NCBI GenBank assembly: GCA_963848525.1
Contig: CAWKDZ010000005.1
Coordinates: forward strand, 558,001-622,000
Source: JACCTU01 sp963848525
GTDB lineage: Bacteria > Actinomycetota > Thermoleophilia > Gaiellales > Gaiellaceae
DNA: 64,000 nucleotides
Reading direction: 5' to 3'
The notes below the pieces were generated by a model that worked only from the letters and a program-made list of their open reading frames with translations, was not told where the DNA came from and searched no databases. The translations under genes and the position numbers were made by a program. The first letter of the stretch is position 1, and each line of letters starts with the position of its first letter. Positions 26,556-36,013 of the stretch are shown piece by piece.

Positions 26556-26599
26556 GCGGCGTGCACGGCTATGAGGTCGTCCGCCAGGATGTGACGGTG

Positions 26600-27409
26600 A
26601 TGGCGGAGACCACAGGCGGCAGCGCAACTCGGTGGGGCCCTCTGTTCGGCGCACGTGCAGCAGCGTGGGCGGAGACGTGGGAGGGTCCCGACGGCTGGGG
26701 GACGCTCGTGTACGAGCACGTCCTCGACCGCGCCGGAATCGGTCCGGGCACAGACGTGCTCGATTGCGGGTGCGGCGCCGGCCGCTTCGCGCGCATGGCC
26801 GCCGATCGGGGAGCGAGCGTGGCAGGTATCGACGCGTCGCGAGAGCTGCTCGAGATCGCGGCCGCGCGCGTGCCCGAGGGCGACTTCCGAGCAGGCGACC
26901 TCCAAGCGTTGGCGTGGGGGGACGGCACGTTCGACGTCGTCACCGGCTTCAGCGCTTTCCAGTTCGCCGATGACCACGTGCACGCTCTTCGCGAGGCCGC
27001 CCGTGTTTCCCGGGGCGCAGTGGCAGTCGTGATCCCGACGCGAGTGCCGGAGTCGGGGGTTACGACGGTGTTCAAGCCGGTGTTCCCGCTCTTCGCCGAG
27101 AAGGCGTTGGAGAGCATGAAGCAGAGCGGCATGTTCGCGCTCTCAGCGCCTGGGCGGCTCGAAGAGGTGCTCACGGCCGCCGCCTTGTCCCCGTTCGAGG
27201 ACGACGAGGTCGAGTGCCCGATCGCCCTCGCCGACGTGGAGGCGGCCGAGCGTGCGTTCATGGGAGCGGGCCCGATGCAGCTCGCGATCGCCAACTCGGG
27301 CGAGCCGGCGGTGGGGCAGGCCGTCCGGGCGGCGCTCGAGCCCTTCGTCGACACCGCCGGCCGAGTCCTGCTTCCCGCCTGGTACCGGGCTGTGCTCGCT
27401 CGGCGCTGA
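26600..27409 (+). CDS. class I SAM-dependent methyltransferase
   Basis: A ~269-residue methyltransferase. Motif I is VLDCGCGAGRFARMA, motif II VAGIDASRELLEIA, and DLQALAWGDGTFDVVTGFSA covers the post-II acidic and motif IV region. The C-terminal half carries the acceptor-binding part, which has no recognisable specificity. The ATG at 26600 lies in a cluster of in-frame starts (GTG at 26591 and 26597) after AGGA; the exact start is uncertain. A strong UUCG-capped hairpin 53 bases after the stop ends the transcript. Confidence 0.8.
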   Translation: MAETTGGSATRWGPLFGARAAAWAETWEGPDGWGTLVYEHVLDRAGIGPGTDVLDCGCGAGRFARMAADRGASVAGIDASRELLEIAAARVPEGDFRAGDLQALAWGDGTFDVVTGFSAFQFADDHVHALREAARVSRGAVAVVIPTRVPESGVTTVFKPVFPLFAEKALESMKQSGMFALSAPGRLEEVLTAAALSPFEDDEVECPIALADVEAAERAFMGAGPMQLAIANSGEPAVGQAVRAALEPFVDTAGRVLLPAWYRAVLARR

Positions 27410-27461
27410 CCTGTCGAGGACGGCCCTTGACGGGCGGCCCGTCGTCTGTCAGATTCCCCGA

Positions 27462-27501
27462 TGTCAAGTCCTGTGGGCCTTCGGGCTTGCAGGACTTGGC
27501 A
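27462..27501 (+). terminator. UUCG-tetraloop hairpin terminator
   Basis: An 18-bp stem (27462-27479 with 27484-27501, including a few G-U pairs) is capped by the tetraloop TTCG between CC and GG. AAGTCCTG/CAGGACTT form the perfect lower stem. The downstream run (ctttct) is weakly T-rich. It lies between the methyltransferase stop and the next gene and fits an intrinsic terminator. Confidence 0.7.
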
Positions 27502-27584
27502 CTTTCTGGGGGTCGTACGGGTGACCGATGACTTCCGCGTGGACGTCCGGTCTGAACCTTTGCAACGGACGAGAGGAGCCGCCC

Positions 27585-28199
27585 ATGCGGAAAGTAGTCG
27601 TGAACGAGTTCATGAGCCTCGACGGCGTCGTGCAGGCTCCGGGCGCCGCCAACGAAGACACGAGCGGCGGCTTCGAGCACGGCGGCTGGCATCTGCGCTA
27701 CTTCGACGACCTCTCGCAGCAGCGCGTTGTCGAGGGAATCGTCGAGGCCGGAGGGTTTCTGCTCGGCCGCCGCACGTACGAGATCTTCGCGGCGCACTGG
27801 CCGAACGCATCCGAAGAGGAGCAGGTGATCGCGGAGCCTCTGAACACGAAGCCGAAGTACGTCGCGTCGACGACGCTCAGCGATCCGCTCGAGTGGCAGA
27901 ACTCGACCGTGTTGCAGGGCGACGTCCGCGAGGCCGTCGCCACGCTGAAGCGGGAACAAGGCGGCGACCTGCACGTGATCGGCAGCACGGAACTCGTGCA
28001 GGTGCTGTTCGACGCCGGCCTCGTCGACGAGCTCCGGCTGATGATCGACCCCGTCGTGCTGGGGGGTGGCAAGCGCCTCTTCAGAGACGATGGCTCGCTC
28101 AGGGAGCTTCGACTCGTCGACAGCGCGGTGACGACGACCGGCGCCGTCCTCGCGACGTACGCGCCGGGTCAAGGTCCGAAGGGGCGATGGCGAAGCTGA
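27585..28199 (+). CDS. dihydrofolate reductase-like (RibD C-terminal) protein 1
   Basis: A 204-residue protein of the RibD_C/DHFR-like superfamily. MSLDGVVQAPG near residue 10 is the substrate-loop signature, GFLLGRRTYEIFAAHW is the conserved central motif and LVDELRLMIDPVVLGGGKRLF is the C-terminal NADPH-binding segment (here in part: VDELRLMIDPVVLGGGK). Such proteins are NADPH reductases of unknown natural substrate. The ATG at 27585 has GAGGAG upstream. It overlaps the next, related gene by 13 bases. Confidence 0.85.
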   Translation: MRKVVVNEFMSLDGVVQAPGAANEDTSGGFEHGGWHLRYFDDLSQQRVVEGIVEAGGFLLGRRTYEIFAAHWPNASEEEQVIAEPLNTKPKYVASTTLSDPLEWQNSTVLQGDVREAVATLKREQGGDLHVIGSTELVQVLFDAGLVDELRLMIDPVVLGGGKRLFRDDGSLRELRLVDSAVTTTGAVLATYAPGQGPKGRWRS

Positions 28200-28750
28200 T
28201 CTACTCGGCGATCACGTCGCTCGACGGCTACGTCGCCGACAAGGACGGCAAGTTCGACTGGGGCGAGCCCGACGAGGAGGTGCACGCGTTCGTCAACGAC
28301 CTCGAGCGGTCGATCGGCACCCACCTGTACGGGCGCCGCTTGTACGAGGTGCTGGCCGCGTGGGAGACGATGGACGTTGCCGAACAACCGACCGTCATCC
28401 AGGACTACGCGGAGATCTGGCGGAGCTCCGAGAAGATCGTCTATTCGAAGACACTGAGGAAGGCGAAGAGCGCGAGGACGCGGATCGAGCCCGACTTCGA
28501 TCCCGACGCGATCCGTGAGCTGAAGGCGTCGGCCGAGCACGACCTCGCGATCGGCGGTCCCGCCCTCGCCGCCCAAGCGTTCAACGCCGGGTTGATCGAC
28601 GAGCTGCACCTCTTCTGCGCGCCGGTCGTCGTCGGAGGCGGCAAGCAGTCGCTCCCGGACGGCGTCCGCCTGCCTCTCGAGCTGCTGGACGAACGGCGCT
28701 TCGGGAACGGCACGGTCTATCTCCGGTACCGAACGAAGGAGAGCTTATGA
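28187..28750 (+). CDS. dihydrofolate reductase-like (RibD C-terminal) protein 2
   Basis: A 187-residue member of the same superfamily as its upstream neighbour. It has SAITSLDGYVADKDGKFDW, HLYGRRLYEVLAAWE, DLAIGGPALAAQAF and IDELHLFCAPVVVGGGK. The segment GPALAAQA is the phosphate-binding loop seen in DHFR-like reductases. The start lies inside the upstream gene's 3' end (13-base overlap), so the two are translationally linked. They share a fold but are clearly diverged, so they are likely an old tandem duplication. Confidence 0.85.
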   Translation: MAKLIYSAITSLDGYVADKDGKFDWGEPDEEVHAFVNDLERSIGTHLYGRRLYEVLAAWETMDVAEQPTVIQDYAEIWRSSEKIVYSKTLRKAKSARTRIEPDFDPDAIRELKASAEHDLAIGGPALAAQAFNAGLIDELHLFCAPVVVGGGKQSLPDGVRLPLELLDERRFGNGTVYLRYRTKESL

Positions 28751-28857
28751 GCAGGCTGTTCAGCTCCGTAACGTTGAGGGTCGATGGCGTCGTCGACGTC
28801 GGCGATTTGATCACCACGGTCAAGTTGTGCGCGTCCTCTCAGGACGTCTCTGCTTGG

Positions 28858-29211
28858 TCAACGGGCGCGGGTCGTCCTGGTTCCGCTCCCGACATCTACC
28901 GGTGGAGATATGCGCGCGCACGACCGCCCCTGGAGAGAGTCGGCCACGACCGCCTCGACGACGTGGTCGTACGACACCCGAGCCCGTTCGTTGACGAGGG
29001 TGACATCGCGGACGTCGCCGGCAGTCACCATCCAGACGTACGTTTCGTCGTCGACGAGTGCGAACGAGCGAAGCCATTCGAGCTCCCGCCCTTCGCGACG
29101 CAGCTCGTCGATGGCGGCTCGTAGCTTCGCCGACAAGGCGGCGGCGAACGCCTCGTCGATCGCCGGAACGTAGCTCTCGACGAAGAAGGTTCTTCTTCTC
29201 GGTGTCGTCAC
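28858..29211 (-). CDS. DUF4242-like small protein
   Basis: A 117-residue protein. TFFVESYVPAIDE opens a ferredoxin-like fold, then AKLRAAIDELRREGRELEWL and the strand SFALVDDETYVWMVTAG, followed by VTLVNERARVSYDHVVEAV. This order matches DUF4242 (nickel-binding-protein-like) proteins, which lack a known reaction. GTG start. The C-terminal 20 residues are basic and look unstructured. It lies downstream of and in the same orientation as nothing obvious; the LAL gene upstream is separated by 56 bases and may drive it. Confidence 0.55.
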   Translation of the reverse strand: MTTPRRRTFFVESYVPAIDEAFAAALSAKLRAAIDELRREGRELEWLRSFALVDDETYVWMVTAGDVRDVTLVNERARVSYDHVVEAVVADSLQGRSCARISPPVDVGSGTRTTRAR

Positions 29212-29267
29212 TGCGCGACCGTACGTCTGCTCGTCCTGCGCGGCGTCGCGGGAAACCCGACAACTCG

Positions 29268-32060
29268 CTACTCGTCGGTGAGCGAGATCGTGCCATCGGC
29301 AACGCCACGCGCGAGCTCTGTCCGCGAGCGCACACCGAGTTTCCGGTAGATCCTGGTCAGGTGTGCTTCGACGGTGGCCACCGTCGTGAAGAGCTGTGAC
29401 GCGACCTCGGCATTCGTTCGGCCGTCGGCGACGAGCGCGGCTACACGGCGCTCAGCGTTCGTGAGCTCACGATCGCGCCGCGGCCGCGGCCTCGCCCTTC
29501 GCAGCTCGTTCTCGACACGCTCGACCCAGAGCGCCGCCCCTAACTCGGTGAAGATCGCCCTCGCCGTTTCAAGCTTCTCGGCCGCAAGACGCCGCTTACC
29601 CGCCCGCCGCAGCGCCTCTCCCGCGACGAGCAACGCGCGACCGCGATCGAGAGGGAACCCGGCCGCGGCGAATCCACGCGCTGCTTCCGCCGCCGCGGAT
29701 TCCGCTCCCTTCGCATCACCCCGCGCGAGCAGGAGCAGCGCGCGACAACGCGACGCCGCGGGACCAGCCCACACGTTGCCGCTGCGCGCGCGCGTCTCGA
29801 GCTCGCGGGCGAGCGACTCACTGTCGTCGACCAGACCGAGCGCGATGGCTGCTTCGCACGCATCGGGAAGTGCGTGCAGGGCCTCCATGTAGATCCCCTG
29901 CTCCGACGGGGATCGAGCGACGTCGCTGAGGGCTTGCCAGGCAGGGCCAAAACGCCCGAGGGAGAGCTCGAGCGAGCCAAGCTCCCAGCGGACGAAGGCC
30001 AAGGACCAGTTGTTTTCTCTGCTTCGGCCACTTACCTCGTCGATGAGCTGACGGGCATCCTCCACGAGACCGCGGGCGCCGGCGAGTCTCGCTCTGCCGA
30101 GGAGCGCCCATGCCTCGCCGGTGACGTCGCCGCCGTCCGTGGCAAGGTCGCGGAGATCGTCGACATACCGCGCAGCTTCCTCCCACCGTCCGGCACGCCA
30201 CTCGATCAACCCGAGCCCAACGAGCACCCTCGCCCGGTCCCATTCCCGTCCCTCGCGGACGACGGCGTCGAGCTCTGCTTCCAGGAGCTCGCGCGCACGT
30301 GCAAGGCGCCCTTCGCGCAGGTTTGCTTCGGCCACCAGCATCCGCGCCGTCCGCAGGCGAGAGGGAGGATGGTGGGCTACCCCCAGTTCGAGCGCGCGCT
30401 CGAGCGTCGGCCAGTGAGGATGACCCAGAGTGGTCTCGGTGCGCGAGCCGACGGTCGCGAGCGCGATGGCAAGCAGTCCCCGGTCGTCGGCTTCCTCTGA
30501 CAGAGCAACCGCCTGCCTCGCGGGCTCCTCGCTCCCTTCGCCCTCGGGCCGATAGAGACCGTGCGTGCTAAGCGCCAGGAGCACCCGCGCGTGCACGCGC
30601 GGATCGTCGTTCGCGTGTCGAAGAGCCTCCTCCAACAACGGTGTTCTGGCGTCGATGTCGTGCTCGACCCAGGTACGAAGCAAGAGTGCACGCGCGCGCC
30701 TGGGACCTGCGAGTCCCGTTGCGAGAAGTTCGGCCAGGTACGCCGCGGCGTCAACGTGACGCGCGGCGTCCGCGAGGTACTCGGCTACCGCGAGAGCGCG
30801 CTCCTCTCGGTCTGCGCCATTCCGCGGGGGCGTCAGCCGTACCGCCTCCTTCGCAAGCTCGGCGGCCACGTCCGGCGCACCGCGGGCCCGCGCGCGCTCG
30901 GCCGCCTCGTCCAGTACCGCCGCCACGTCGGCGTCTGGCTCGTCGACCGCGAGCGCGAGGTGTCGGCCCTGCTCCTCGACGTCCTCGACCGCGGCCGCGA
31001 GCTCGGCATGAAGCGCCCGCCGCTTGGACGGCTGAAGTGCAGCGTACGCTGCGGACGCCCACAGTGGGTGACTCGGCCGGACTGCTCCGTCGTCAGTAAT
31101 GACGAGGTCACCGGAATCGACGGCGGTAATCAGCAGCGCGTCTGCCGCAGGCTCGATCCGTCTCAGCAGGGTTGGAGTAGGACGGTCGCTCGCCGCAACG
31201 AGCGCGAGCAACCGCCTGACGCCCGCCGGACGTCCGGCAATCCGTTCTCGTACGAGCTCGTCGAGCGACTTCGGGAAGGGCAGTGGTGCGAGCGAGAGAC
31301 CTTCCTTGCCCAGCAGCGACCGCGCGAACTCGAGCGCGAACATCGGATTCCCTCCCGATGTCGCATGGAGGCGCGCAAGCAGCGGTCGCGGGATGCGCGT
31401 GTCAAGACGACCCCGGAGGAGATGAGCCAGCGCACCGATGCTCAGTCCGCCGAGGCGAACCTCCTCGAAATGTTGGTCGTCGAAGGCGTGGGCGAGATCG
31501 AGCGGGTCCGGCCCGTCGCCGCGCTGCGTCATGAGCACTCCGACCGGTCTCTCGGTCGATCGCCGCACCGCGAACGAGATCACCCTCCGCGACGCCTCGT
31601 CGAGCCACTGAGCGTCATCGATCGCGATGAGCACGGGCGCCTTGCGTGCCAGCGCATGCAGAAGTGCGAGACACGCCCGCGACAATACGATCGCGTCCGG
31701 CGGCACGCCGGTAGGCGCCTCGACACCGATCGCGATCGCGAGCGCGGCGCGCTGGTGGTCGGCAACGTCGGCCTCGGCCGCTGTGAAGACGTCCCGCAGC
31801 AGGTCCGATAGGCCGACGAGGGCGAGTGGAAGCTCCGTCTCGACACACCGGGCCGAGAGCACAGTGAGACCCGCTGCTTGTGCCTCCGCGACCGCGGCGC
31901 CCCACAGCGCGGTCTTACCGATCCCAGCCTCGCCGCGAACGACCACAGCACGGGCGCCCTCCTCCACTTCGCGCACGAAGTCGCGCAACCGAACGAACTC
32001 GACCTCGCGCCCGACGAGCTCCGTGTCCGCGGCGAAGACCACACCCGGATTGTCCTCCAC
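29268..32060 (-). CDS. LuxR-family LAL regulator with AAA ATPase domain
   Basis: A ~930-residue regulator. Walker A is GEAGIGKT (residues 43-50), Walker B is VLIAIDDAQWLDEAS, and SGGNPMFALEFARSLL is the STAND-type sensor segment. The middle is a long series of TPR-like helical repeats. The C-terminal 65 residues form a LuxR helix-turn-helix (LTNAERRVAALVADGRTNAE, then VEAHLTRIYRKLGV). I chose the GTG at 32060 because homology begins just after it and upstream frames overlap the divergent gene. Signal and targets are unknown. Confidence 0.88.
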   Translation of the reverse strand: MEDNPGVVFAADTELVGREVEFVRLRDFVREVEEGARAVVVRGEAGIGKTALWGAAVAEAQAAGLTVLSARCVETELPLALVGLSDLLRDVFTAAEADVADHQRAALAIAIGVEAPTGVPPDAIVLSRACLALLHALARKAPVLIAIDDAQWLDEASRRVISFAVRRSTERPVGVLMTQRGDGPDPLDLAHAFDDQHFEEVRLGGLSIGALAHLLRGRLDTRIPRPLLARLHATSGGNPMFALEFARSLLGKEGLSLAPLPFPKSLDELVRERIAGRPAGVRRLLALVAASDRPTPTLLRRIEPAADALLITAVDSGDLVITDDGAVRPSHPLWASAAYAALQPSKRRALHAELAAAVEDVEEQGRHLALAVDEPDADVAAVLDEAAERARARGAPDVAAELAKEAVRLTPPRNGADREERALAVAEYLADAARHVDAAAYLAELLATGLAGPRRARALLLRTWVEHDIDARTPLLEEALRHANDDPRVHARVLLALSTHGLYRPEGEGSEEPARQAVALSEEADDRGLLAIALATVGSRTETTLGHPHWPTLERALELGVAHHPPSRLRTARMLVAEANLREGRLARARELLEAELDAVVREGREWDRARVLVGLGLIEWRAGRWEEAARYVDDLRDLATDGGDVTGEAWALLGRARLAGARGLVEDARQLIDEVSGRSRENNWSLAFVRWELGSLELSLGRFGPAWQALSDVARSPSEQGIYMEALHALPDACEAAIALGLVDDSESLARELETRARSGNVWAGPAASRCRALLLLARGDAKGAESAAAEAARGFAAAGFPLDRGRALLVAGEALRRAGKRRLAAEKLETARAIFTELGAALWVERVENELRRARPRPRRDRELTNAERRVAALVADGRTNAEVASQLFTTVATVEAHLTRIYRKLGVRSRTELARGVADGTISLTDE

Positions 32061-32110
32061 CGTGACCGCGGTTTGGAGCTCGGGCAGGGCGAAGTGTCGG
32101 GATTCCCGTG

Positions 32111-32863
32111 ATGCGCTCCGAGACCGAGATCGGCAGCGTCCTTTCCTCGATGCTCCTCTTGCCGAAGGCACTGCTCGCCGTCGCTGTGGCTGCGCTGATC
32201 GCGTCGATCTCCGATCGCGCGACCGCCGCTCCAACGCCGTTCTCGCTGACATTCGAGGGTGCGCACTTCGCCGGCGCAAAGGCGGGGTCGTTGCCGGCGG
32301 CCACCCCAGAGCCGGAGCTCGAGCTCGCGGCGTCGACGTTGCCCACGGCTAAGGCGCTTCGACTCGATGTCAACCGGCGCCATGGTGGAGTTCCAGGGCG
32401 AAAGCTCGTCGTCACCGAGTCGACCTCGATGGGGGTCGTCGACTCGGTGACGCTATTCACCGACGGGCTCATGGAGCCGCGCATCGTCCCGACCGCGAAC
32501 GGCGTGTACTTCGCAATCCGCAGCACTCGAGCGCGCCGGCCGTACTGGCGCCTCCCGGCGTTCCCTCCCCGGCAGATCGCGCTCGAGCTCGCAGCGAGGA
32601 TGTTCGCCGACACGACCGTGAGCCTTGTCGTCGTCTCGCTTCCGACAGCGCGCCCGACGTGGGTGCTGTTCGAGCGAGACGAGTTGGCACGCGACGCCGA
32701 GGTAGGCGCGCTCCCTCGTGCGCTCATGGGGGATCCCGCCGACGTGGACGAGACGCTCCGCGACCTCGTCGACCGGCTGAGCGGCTCTCGTCTCTACGAG
32801 CCGCTCCCGATCCTTCCCCCGCCGCCGGGCACGATCATCGCGGTGCGTGTCACCGCTTGGTGA
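32111..32863 (+). CDS. hypothetical exported protein
   Basis: A 250-residue protein divergent from the LAL regulator (50-base gap). A hydrophobic N-terminal segment (LLLPKALLAVAVAALIASI) followed by small residues suggests a signal peptide or anchor, cleaved near ATAAP. The rest alternates polar strands and has no motif I recognise; it ends with a proline-rich segment (LPILPPPPG). A GTG at 32108 is an alternative start one codon upstream. The opposite strand also has a long open frame here but with arginine/serine-rich, unlikely composition. Confidence 0.5.
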   Translation: MRSETEIGSVLSSMLLLPKALLAVAVAALIASISDRATAAPTPFSLTFEGAHFAGAKAGSLPAATPEPELELAASTLPTAKALRLDVNRRHGGVPGRKLVVTESTSMGVVDSVTLFTDGLMEPRIVPTANGVYFAIRSTRARRPYWRLPAFPPRQIALELAARMFADTTVSLVVVSLPTARPTWVLFERDELARDAEVGALPRALMGDPADVDETLRDLVDRLSGSRLYEPLPILPPPPGTIIAVRVTAW

Positions 32864-32888
32864 CCTGCGGACTGGGCTCGCCGTCGGG

Positions 32889-33308
32889 CTACGCGCCGCC
32901 GGTCCAGGCCTTCGCGTGCTCGAGCTCGTGCGGCTCGAAGACGCGCAGCTCGCCCGGGCTCAGCCACCCGAACGCACTGATCGCGTGACGCATCCAGTCC
33001 TTGTCGGTCACGACGGCGAGGCGATCCCACGACGAGCGGTGCTTGAGCCCGACCGAGCCCGCCGCCTTCAGGTCTTCCCAGAGCGCGCCGAGGTCGAGCC
33101 CGTGGAAGTCGGGCTCGGTCACGATCAGGAAGCTGACCTTGTCGCCGCGCTCGAGCAGCTCGCGGACCGGGTCGAGAATCCGGAAGTACTCCTCGCGGGT
33201 GAGGCGGCCCGAGATCCGAAAGCCGAGCGTCCCGACCGGCATGTTGCCGATGATCTCGACCACGCCGGAACCGTACGCGACCTCCGAGCCTTCGGGCTCG
33301 CGGGACAT
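32889..33308 (-). CDS. SpoIIAA-like (STAS-related) protein
   Basis: A 139-residue protein resembling the SpoIIAA-like family (Pfam PF11964). It begins VVEIIGNMPVGTLGFRISGR with LTREEYFRILDPVRELLE, then KVSFLIVTEPDFHGLDLGAL and a C-terminal FGWLSPGELRVFEPHELEHA. Unlike true anti-anti-sigma factors it has no obvious phosphorylatable Ser in the usual position. Members bind lipids or act in stress signalling. It is convergent with the exported-protein gene. It lies near a PP2C-type phosphatase, which is suggestive but unproven. Confidence 0.75.
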   Translation of the reverse strand: MSREPEGSEVAYGSGVVEIIGNMPVGTLGFRISGRLTREEYFRILDPVRELLERGDKVSFLIVTEPDFHGLDLGALWEDLKAAGSVGLKHRSSWDRLAVVTDKDWMRHAISAFGWLSPGELRVFEPHELEHAKAWTGGA

Positions 33309-33543
33309 TGGCGCCTCTTGGGGGTCCACATGTGACCAGTCATCATGGGGCGGGCGATGACGGGGAGCACGGCATTTGAGTCACTCGTTCTTCGGCGACC
33401 GCTCCTCGAGAGGCGCCTTGATGAGGCGTTGCCCGGCGACCGCCTCCGATCGGAATCGAGGCGATCGACTTACCACGGGAGAATCAGATGATGGCGATCA
33501 CCGGCACCGGAGAGCGGTCGCGGGCTTGGGCGAGCTAGGCGAG
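33309..33543. other. 235-bp intergenic stretch before the PP2C gene
   Basis: No convincing gene. It holds a short inverted repeat GTCATC/GATGAC (33339-33344 and 33356-33361). ATG codons at 33488 and 33491 follow a weak GGAGA, but their frame stops after about sixteen codons. This could mean that the PP2C gene's true start lies here and its frame is broken. Confidence 0.3.
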
Positions 33544-34800
33544 ATGGGGGAGGGTCGCCACTCACCGCTGAACCTGAACTCATTGCTGGCGGCGGTCGAG
33601 GCAGCGCCGCCGGTCGCGGCGGTCGATGTGCTCGCCGCCGCGCTAGTGGAAGCGATCGGTGCCCGCGAGGTCAGTTTCCTGATAGCCGACTTCAGTGGGC
33701 GGTCGCTGATCCGACTTGGCCACTCGGGCGGGACGAGGGAAATGCGGTTGCAGGGGAAGGAGACTGCGGAGCGGGTGCCGTTGGTCGGGACGCCGCACGG
33801 GCGGGCGTTGGCCGCGCAGGCGGTCGAGGTGATCGTCGAGGATGGCGGCGCTCGCGTGTTCGCGCCGGTGACCAGCCGCGGCGAGGCGGTCGGTGTTCTG
33901 GAGTTGGGGCTGGAGGACTTTCCGGGTGAGCAGACGGTGGCCGATGTGGCTCTGGCGGCGCACTTCTTGGCGTACGTGGTGATTGCGAACCGCCGGTACA
34001 CAGATCTCTTCGAGTGGGGGCAGCGATCGGTACCGCTGTCGTTGGCGGCGGAGATCCAGCATCGGCTGTTGCCTGGTGCCTATACCTGCGAGGCGGGGCA
34101 GTTCACTCTCGCCGCCTGGCTGCAGCCGGCGGGTGAGGTCGGGGGGGACACCTTCGATTTTTCGCTGGAGCGGGACACGTTGCATGTGTCGCTGACCGAC
34201 GCGATGGGCCACACGATGGATGCCGCCCTGTTGGCCACCGTGTTGGTCGGAGGTCTACGCAACGCCCGCCGGCGGGGGGTTGAGCTGGCCGAGCAGGCAC
34301 GGCTGGCGAATGATGCGCTGGCCGAGCAAGCGGGCGACGGACAGTTCGTTACCGGCCTGCTCGTGCGGATTGATCTGACCAGTGCGGCGGCGCGAATCGT
34401 CAACGCCGGCCATCCCCCGCCGCTACGGCTGCGGGCCGGGCAGGTCGAACACGTTCCGCTGAAGGCTGACCGCCCCTTCGGCCTACAGCCCGGACGCGGC
34501 TACCGGGTGCAAGCGCTGCAGCTGGAGGTGGGCGACCGGCTGATGTTCGTCACCGACGGCATGCTGGAGCGCGACGCCGCGGGCATGAACATCGCGGCCA
34601 TCCTGACCGCCAGCAGGAACATGCACGCCCGCGAAGCGGTCCAGCACCTCACCCAGGCGGTCCTCGAGGCAAGCGGCGGTCAGCTACGCGACGACGCCGC
34701 GGCGCTGTGTCTCGACTGGCATGGCGGCCCTCCCCGCGACCGCGACGCCGCTTCGGGAGCAGACCGCGAAGGGCGGCTCCATCAAGCAGCGTCGGCCTGA
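33544..34800 (+). CDS. PP2C/SpoIIE serine phosphatase with GAF domain
   Basis: A ~418-residue protein. Residues ~15-165 look like a GAF-type sensory domain. Residues ~175-395 form a SpoIIE/RsbU PP2C domain: VGGDTFDF (metal Asp), DAMGHTMDAALLATV (second Asp), VNAGHPPPLRL, FVTDGMLE and DDAAALCL keep all catalytic acids. Such enzymes dephosphorylate anti-anti-sigma factors in response to a signal. Codon use differs from the neighbours: many TTG leucines and GTG valines in 33800-34320, hinting at horizontal transfer. The start is uncertain between the ATG at 33544 and earlier codons. Confidence 0.85.
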   Translation: MGEGRHSPLNLNSLLAAVEAAPPVAAVDVLAAALVEAIGAREVSFLIADFSGRSLIRLGHSGGTREMRLQGKETAERVPLVGTPHGRALAAQAVEVIVEDGGARVFAPVTSRGEAVGVLELGLEDFPGEQTVADVALAAHFLAYVVIANRRYTDLFEWGQRSVPLSLAAEIQHRLLPGAYTCEAGQFTLAAWLQPAGEVGGDTFDFSLERDTLHVSLTDAMGHTMDAALLATVLVGGLRNARRRGVELAEQARLANDALAEQAGDGQFVTGLLVRIDLTSAAARIVNAGHPPPLRLRAGQVEHVPLKADRPFGLQPGRGYRVQALQLEVGDRLMFVTDGMLERDAAGMNIAAILTASRNMHAREAVQHLTQAVLEASGGQLRDDAAALCLDWHGGPPRDRDAASGADREGRLHQAASA

Positions 34801-34836
34801 ACGGCGCACTGCGCTGCGAAGACCAAGACCGCGTGC

Positions 34837-36013
34837 CTAACGGAACCGCCGCGCGTCCGCCGTGTCCGCGCTGGGGAAAGGTGCAGCCGTCGCCGGCTCG
34901 TGGATGGCAACGACGTTGAAGGCCGCCACCGGCCGCTGGAACCCCTTCAGCGTGAACTCGCCGACCGACTCCACTTCGACGTCGTCCTCGACCTCCCCGT
35001 AGAGACGCTGTTCGATCAGGATCTGGCCGGCGGTCGCCTCGTCCGCGAGCCGCGACGCGAGGTTGGTCACCGCTCCGATGGCTGCATAGTCCGAGCGGTC
35101 TTCGAAGCCGACCTCACCACAGGTCGCGTAACCGAGCGCGATGCCCGGCACCGACTTCGAGGTCGTACCCGCGCTTGCGCCAGCGGGGTGTCAGCTCCGC
35201 CATCTCCTGCCGCAGCGCGCAACCCAGCCGTACGGCTCGAAGGGCCGCGTCCGGAACCTCGATCGGGTCGTTGAAGAAGAGCTGGACGCCGTCGCCCGCG
35301 ATGAACCCGACTGTCGCGTCGAACCGACGCACGAGGCCGCCGATCGTGCGGTGGAACTCACCGAGCACACGCATCAGCTCCTCCGGCTCGACCGACTCGA
35401 CGAAGCTCGTCCAGCCCCGCAGGTCGGCGAAGAACATCGCGACCTGCCGTCGGTGGCTGCGCAGGATCGAGTCGTCGCCCGAGTGCACGACCGCATCGGC
35501 GAGTTGCGGCGAGAGGAACCGGCGGAGCCGCTGCAGCCGCTCGAGCTCCTCGAGCTGAATCCGCACGCGCTCTTCGAGCGTCCGGTTCAGCTCCAGTAGC
35601 GCCGCGGACTGGGTCTTGATCGTGTCGTGGTAGCGCTTGATCCGTAGCAACGACCGGACGCGCGTGAGCAGCTCATGGTGGTCGAGCGGCTTGGGGATGA
35701 AGTCGTCCGCGCCGGCTTCGATCGCCTTCGTCTTCTCGCTTCCCTCGCTCGCCGTGAGCATGATCACCGGCAGTACCGCCGTCTCCGCGCGCTCGCGCAG
35801 TCGGCTGCAGACCGCATAGCCGTCCATGCCCGGCATCACGACGTCGAGGAGCACGAGGTCCGGATTCGCAGTCTCGACCAGCTCGAGCGCCGCGCGGCCG
35901 TCGCCGGCCGAGACGACCTCGTAGCCGCGGGGAACGAGGACGGCCTCGAGCAGCCGCACGTTCTCGGGGACGTCGTCGACCACGAGGATCCTCGCGGCGC
36001 GGTCGCCACTCAT
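34837..36013 (-). CDS. response regulator-class III adenylate/guanylate cyclase, frame broken
   Basis: Residues ~6-120 form a receiver domain (ILVVDDVPENVRLLEAVLV with the phospho-acceptor in LVLLDVVMPGMDGY, and KPLDHHELL). A helical linker follows (LELNRTLEERVRIQLEELER), then a class III cyclase domain with FADLRGWTSFVE and GDGVQLFFN, whose two Asp residues bind the metals. One extra base near 35145 breaks the frame after KRGYDLE; ALGYATCGEVGFEDRSDYAA continues it. It would make cAMP or cGMP when phosphorylated. The ATG overlaps the receiver gene's stop by four bases. Confidence 0.85.

Noticed and set aside
29185..29200. GAAGAA/TTCTTC inverted repeat
   Set aside because: It lies within the N-terminal codons of the DUF4242-like gene and encodes its Arg/Phe run, so it needs no regulatory explanation.
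31915..32727. 270-residue minus-strand frame opposite the exported hypothetical protein
   Set aside because: Ser/Arg-rich composition and overlap with the LAL regulator; the plus-strand frame has a plausible signal peptide.
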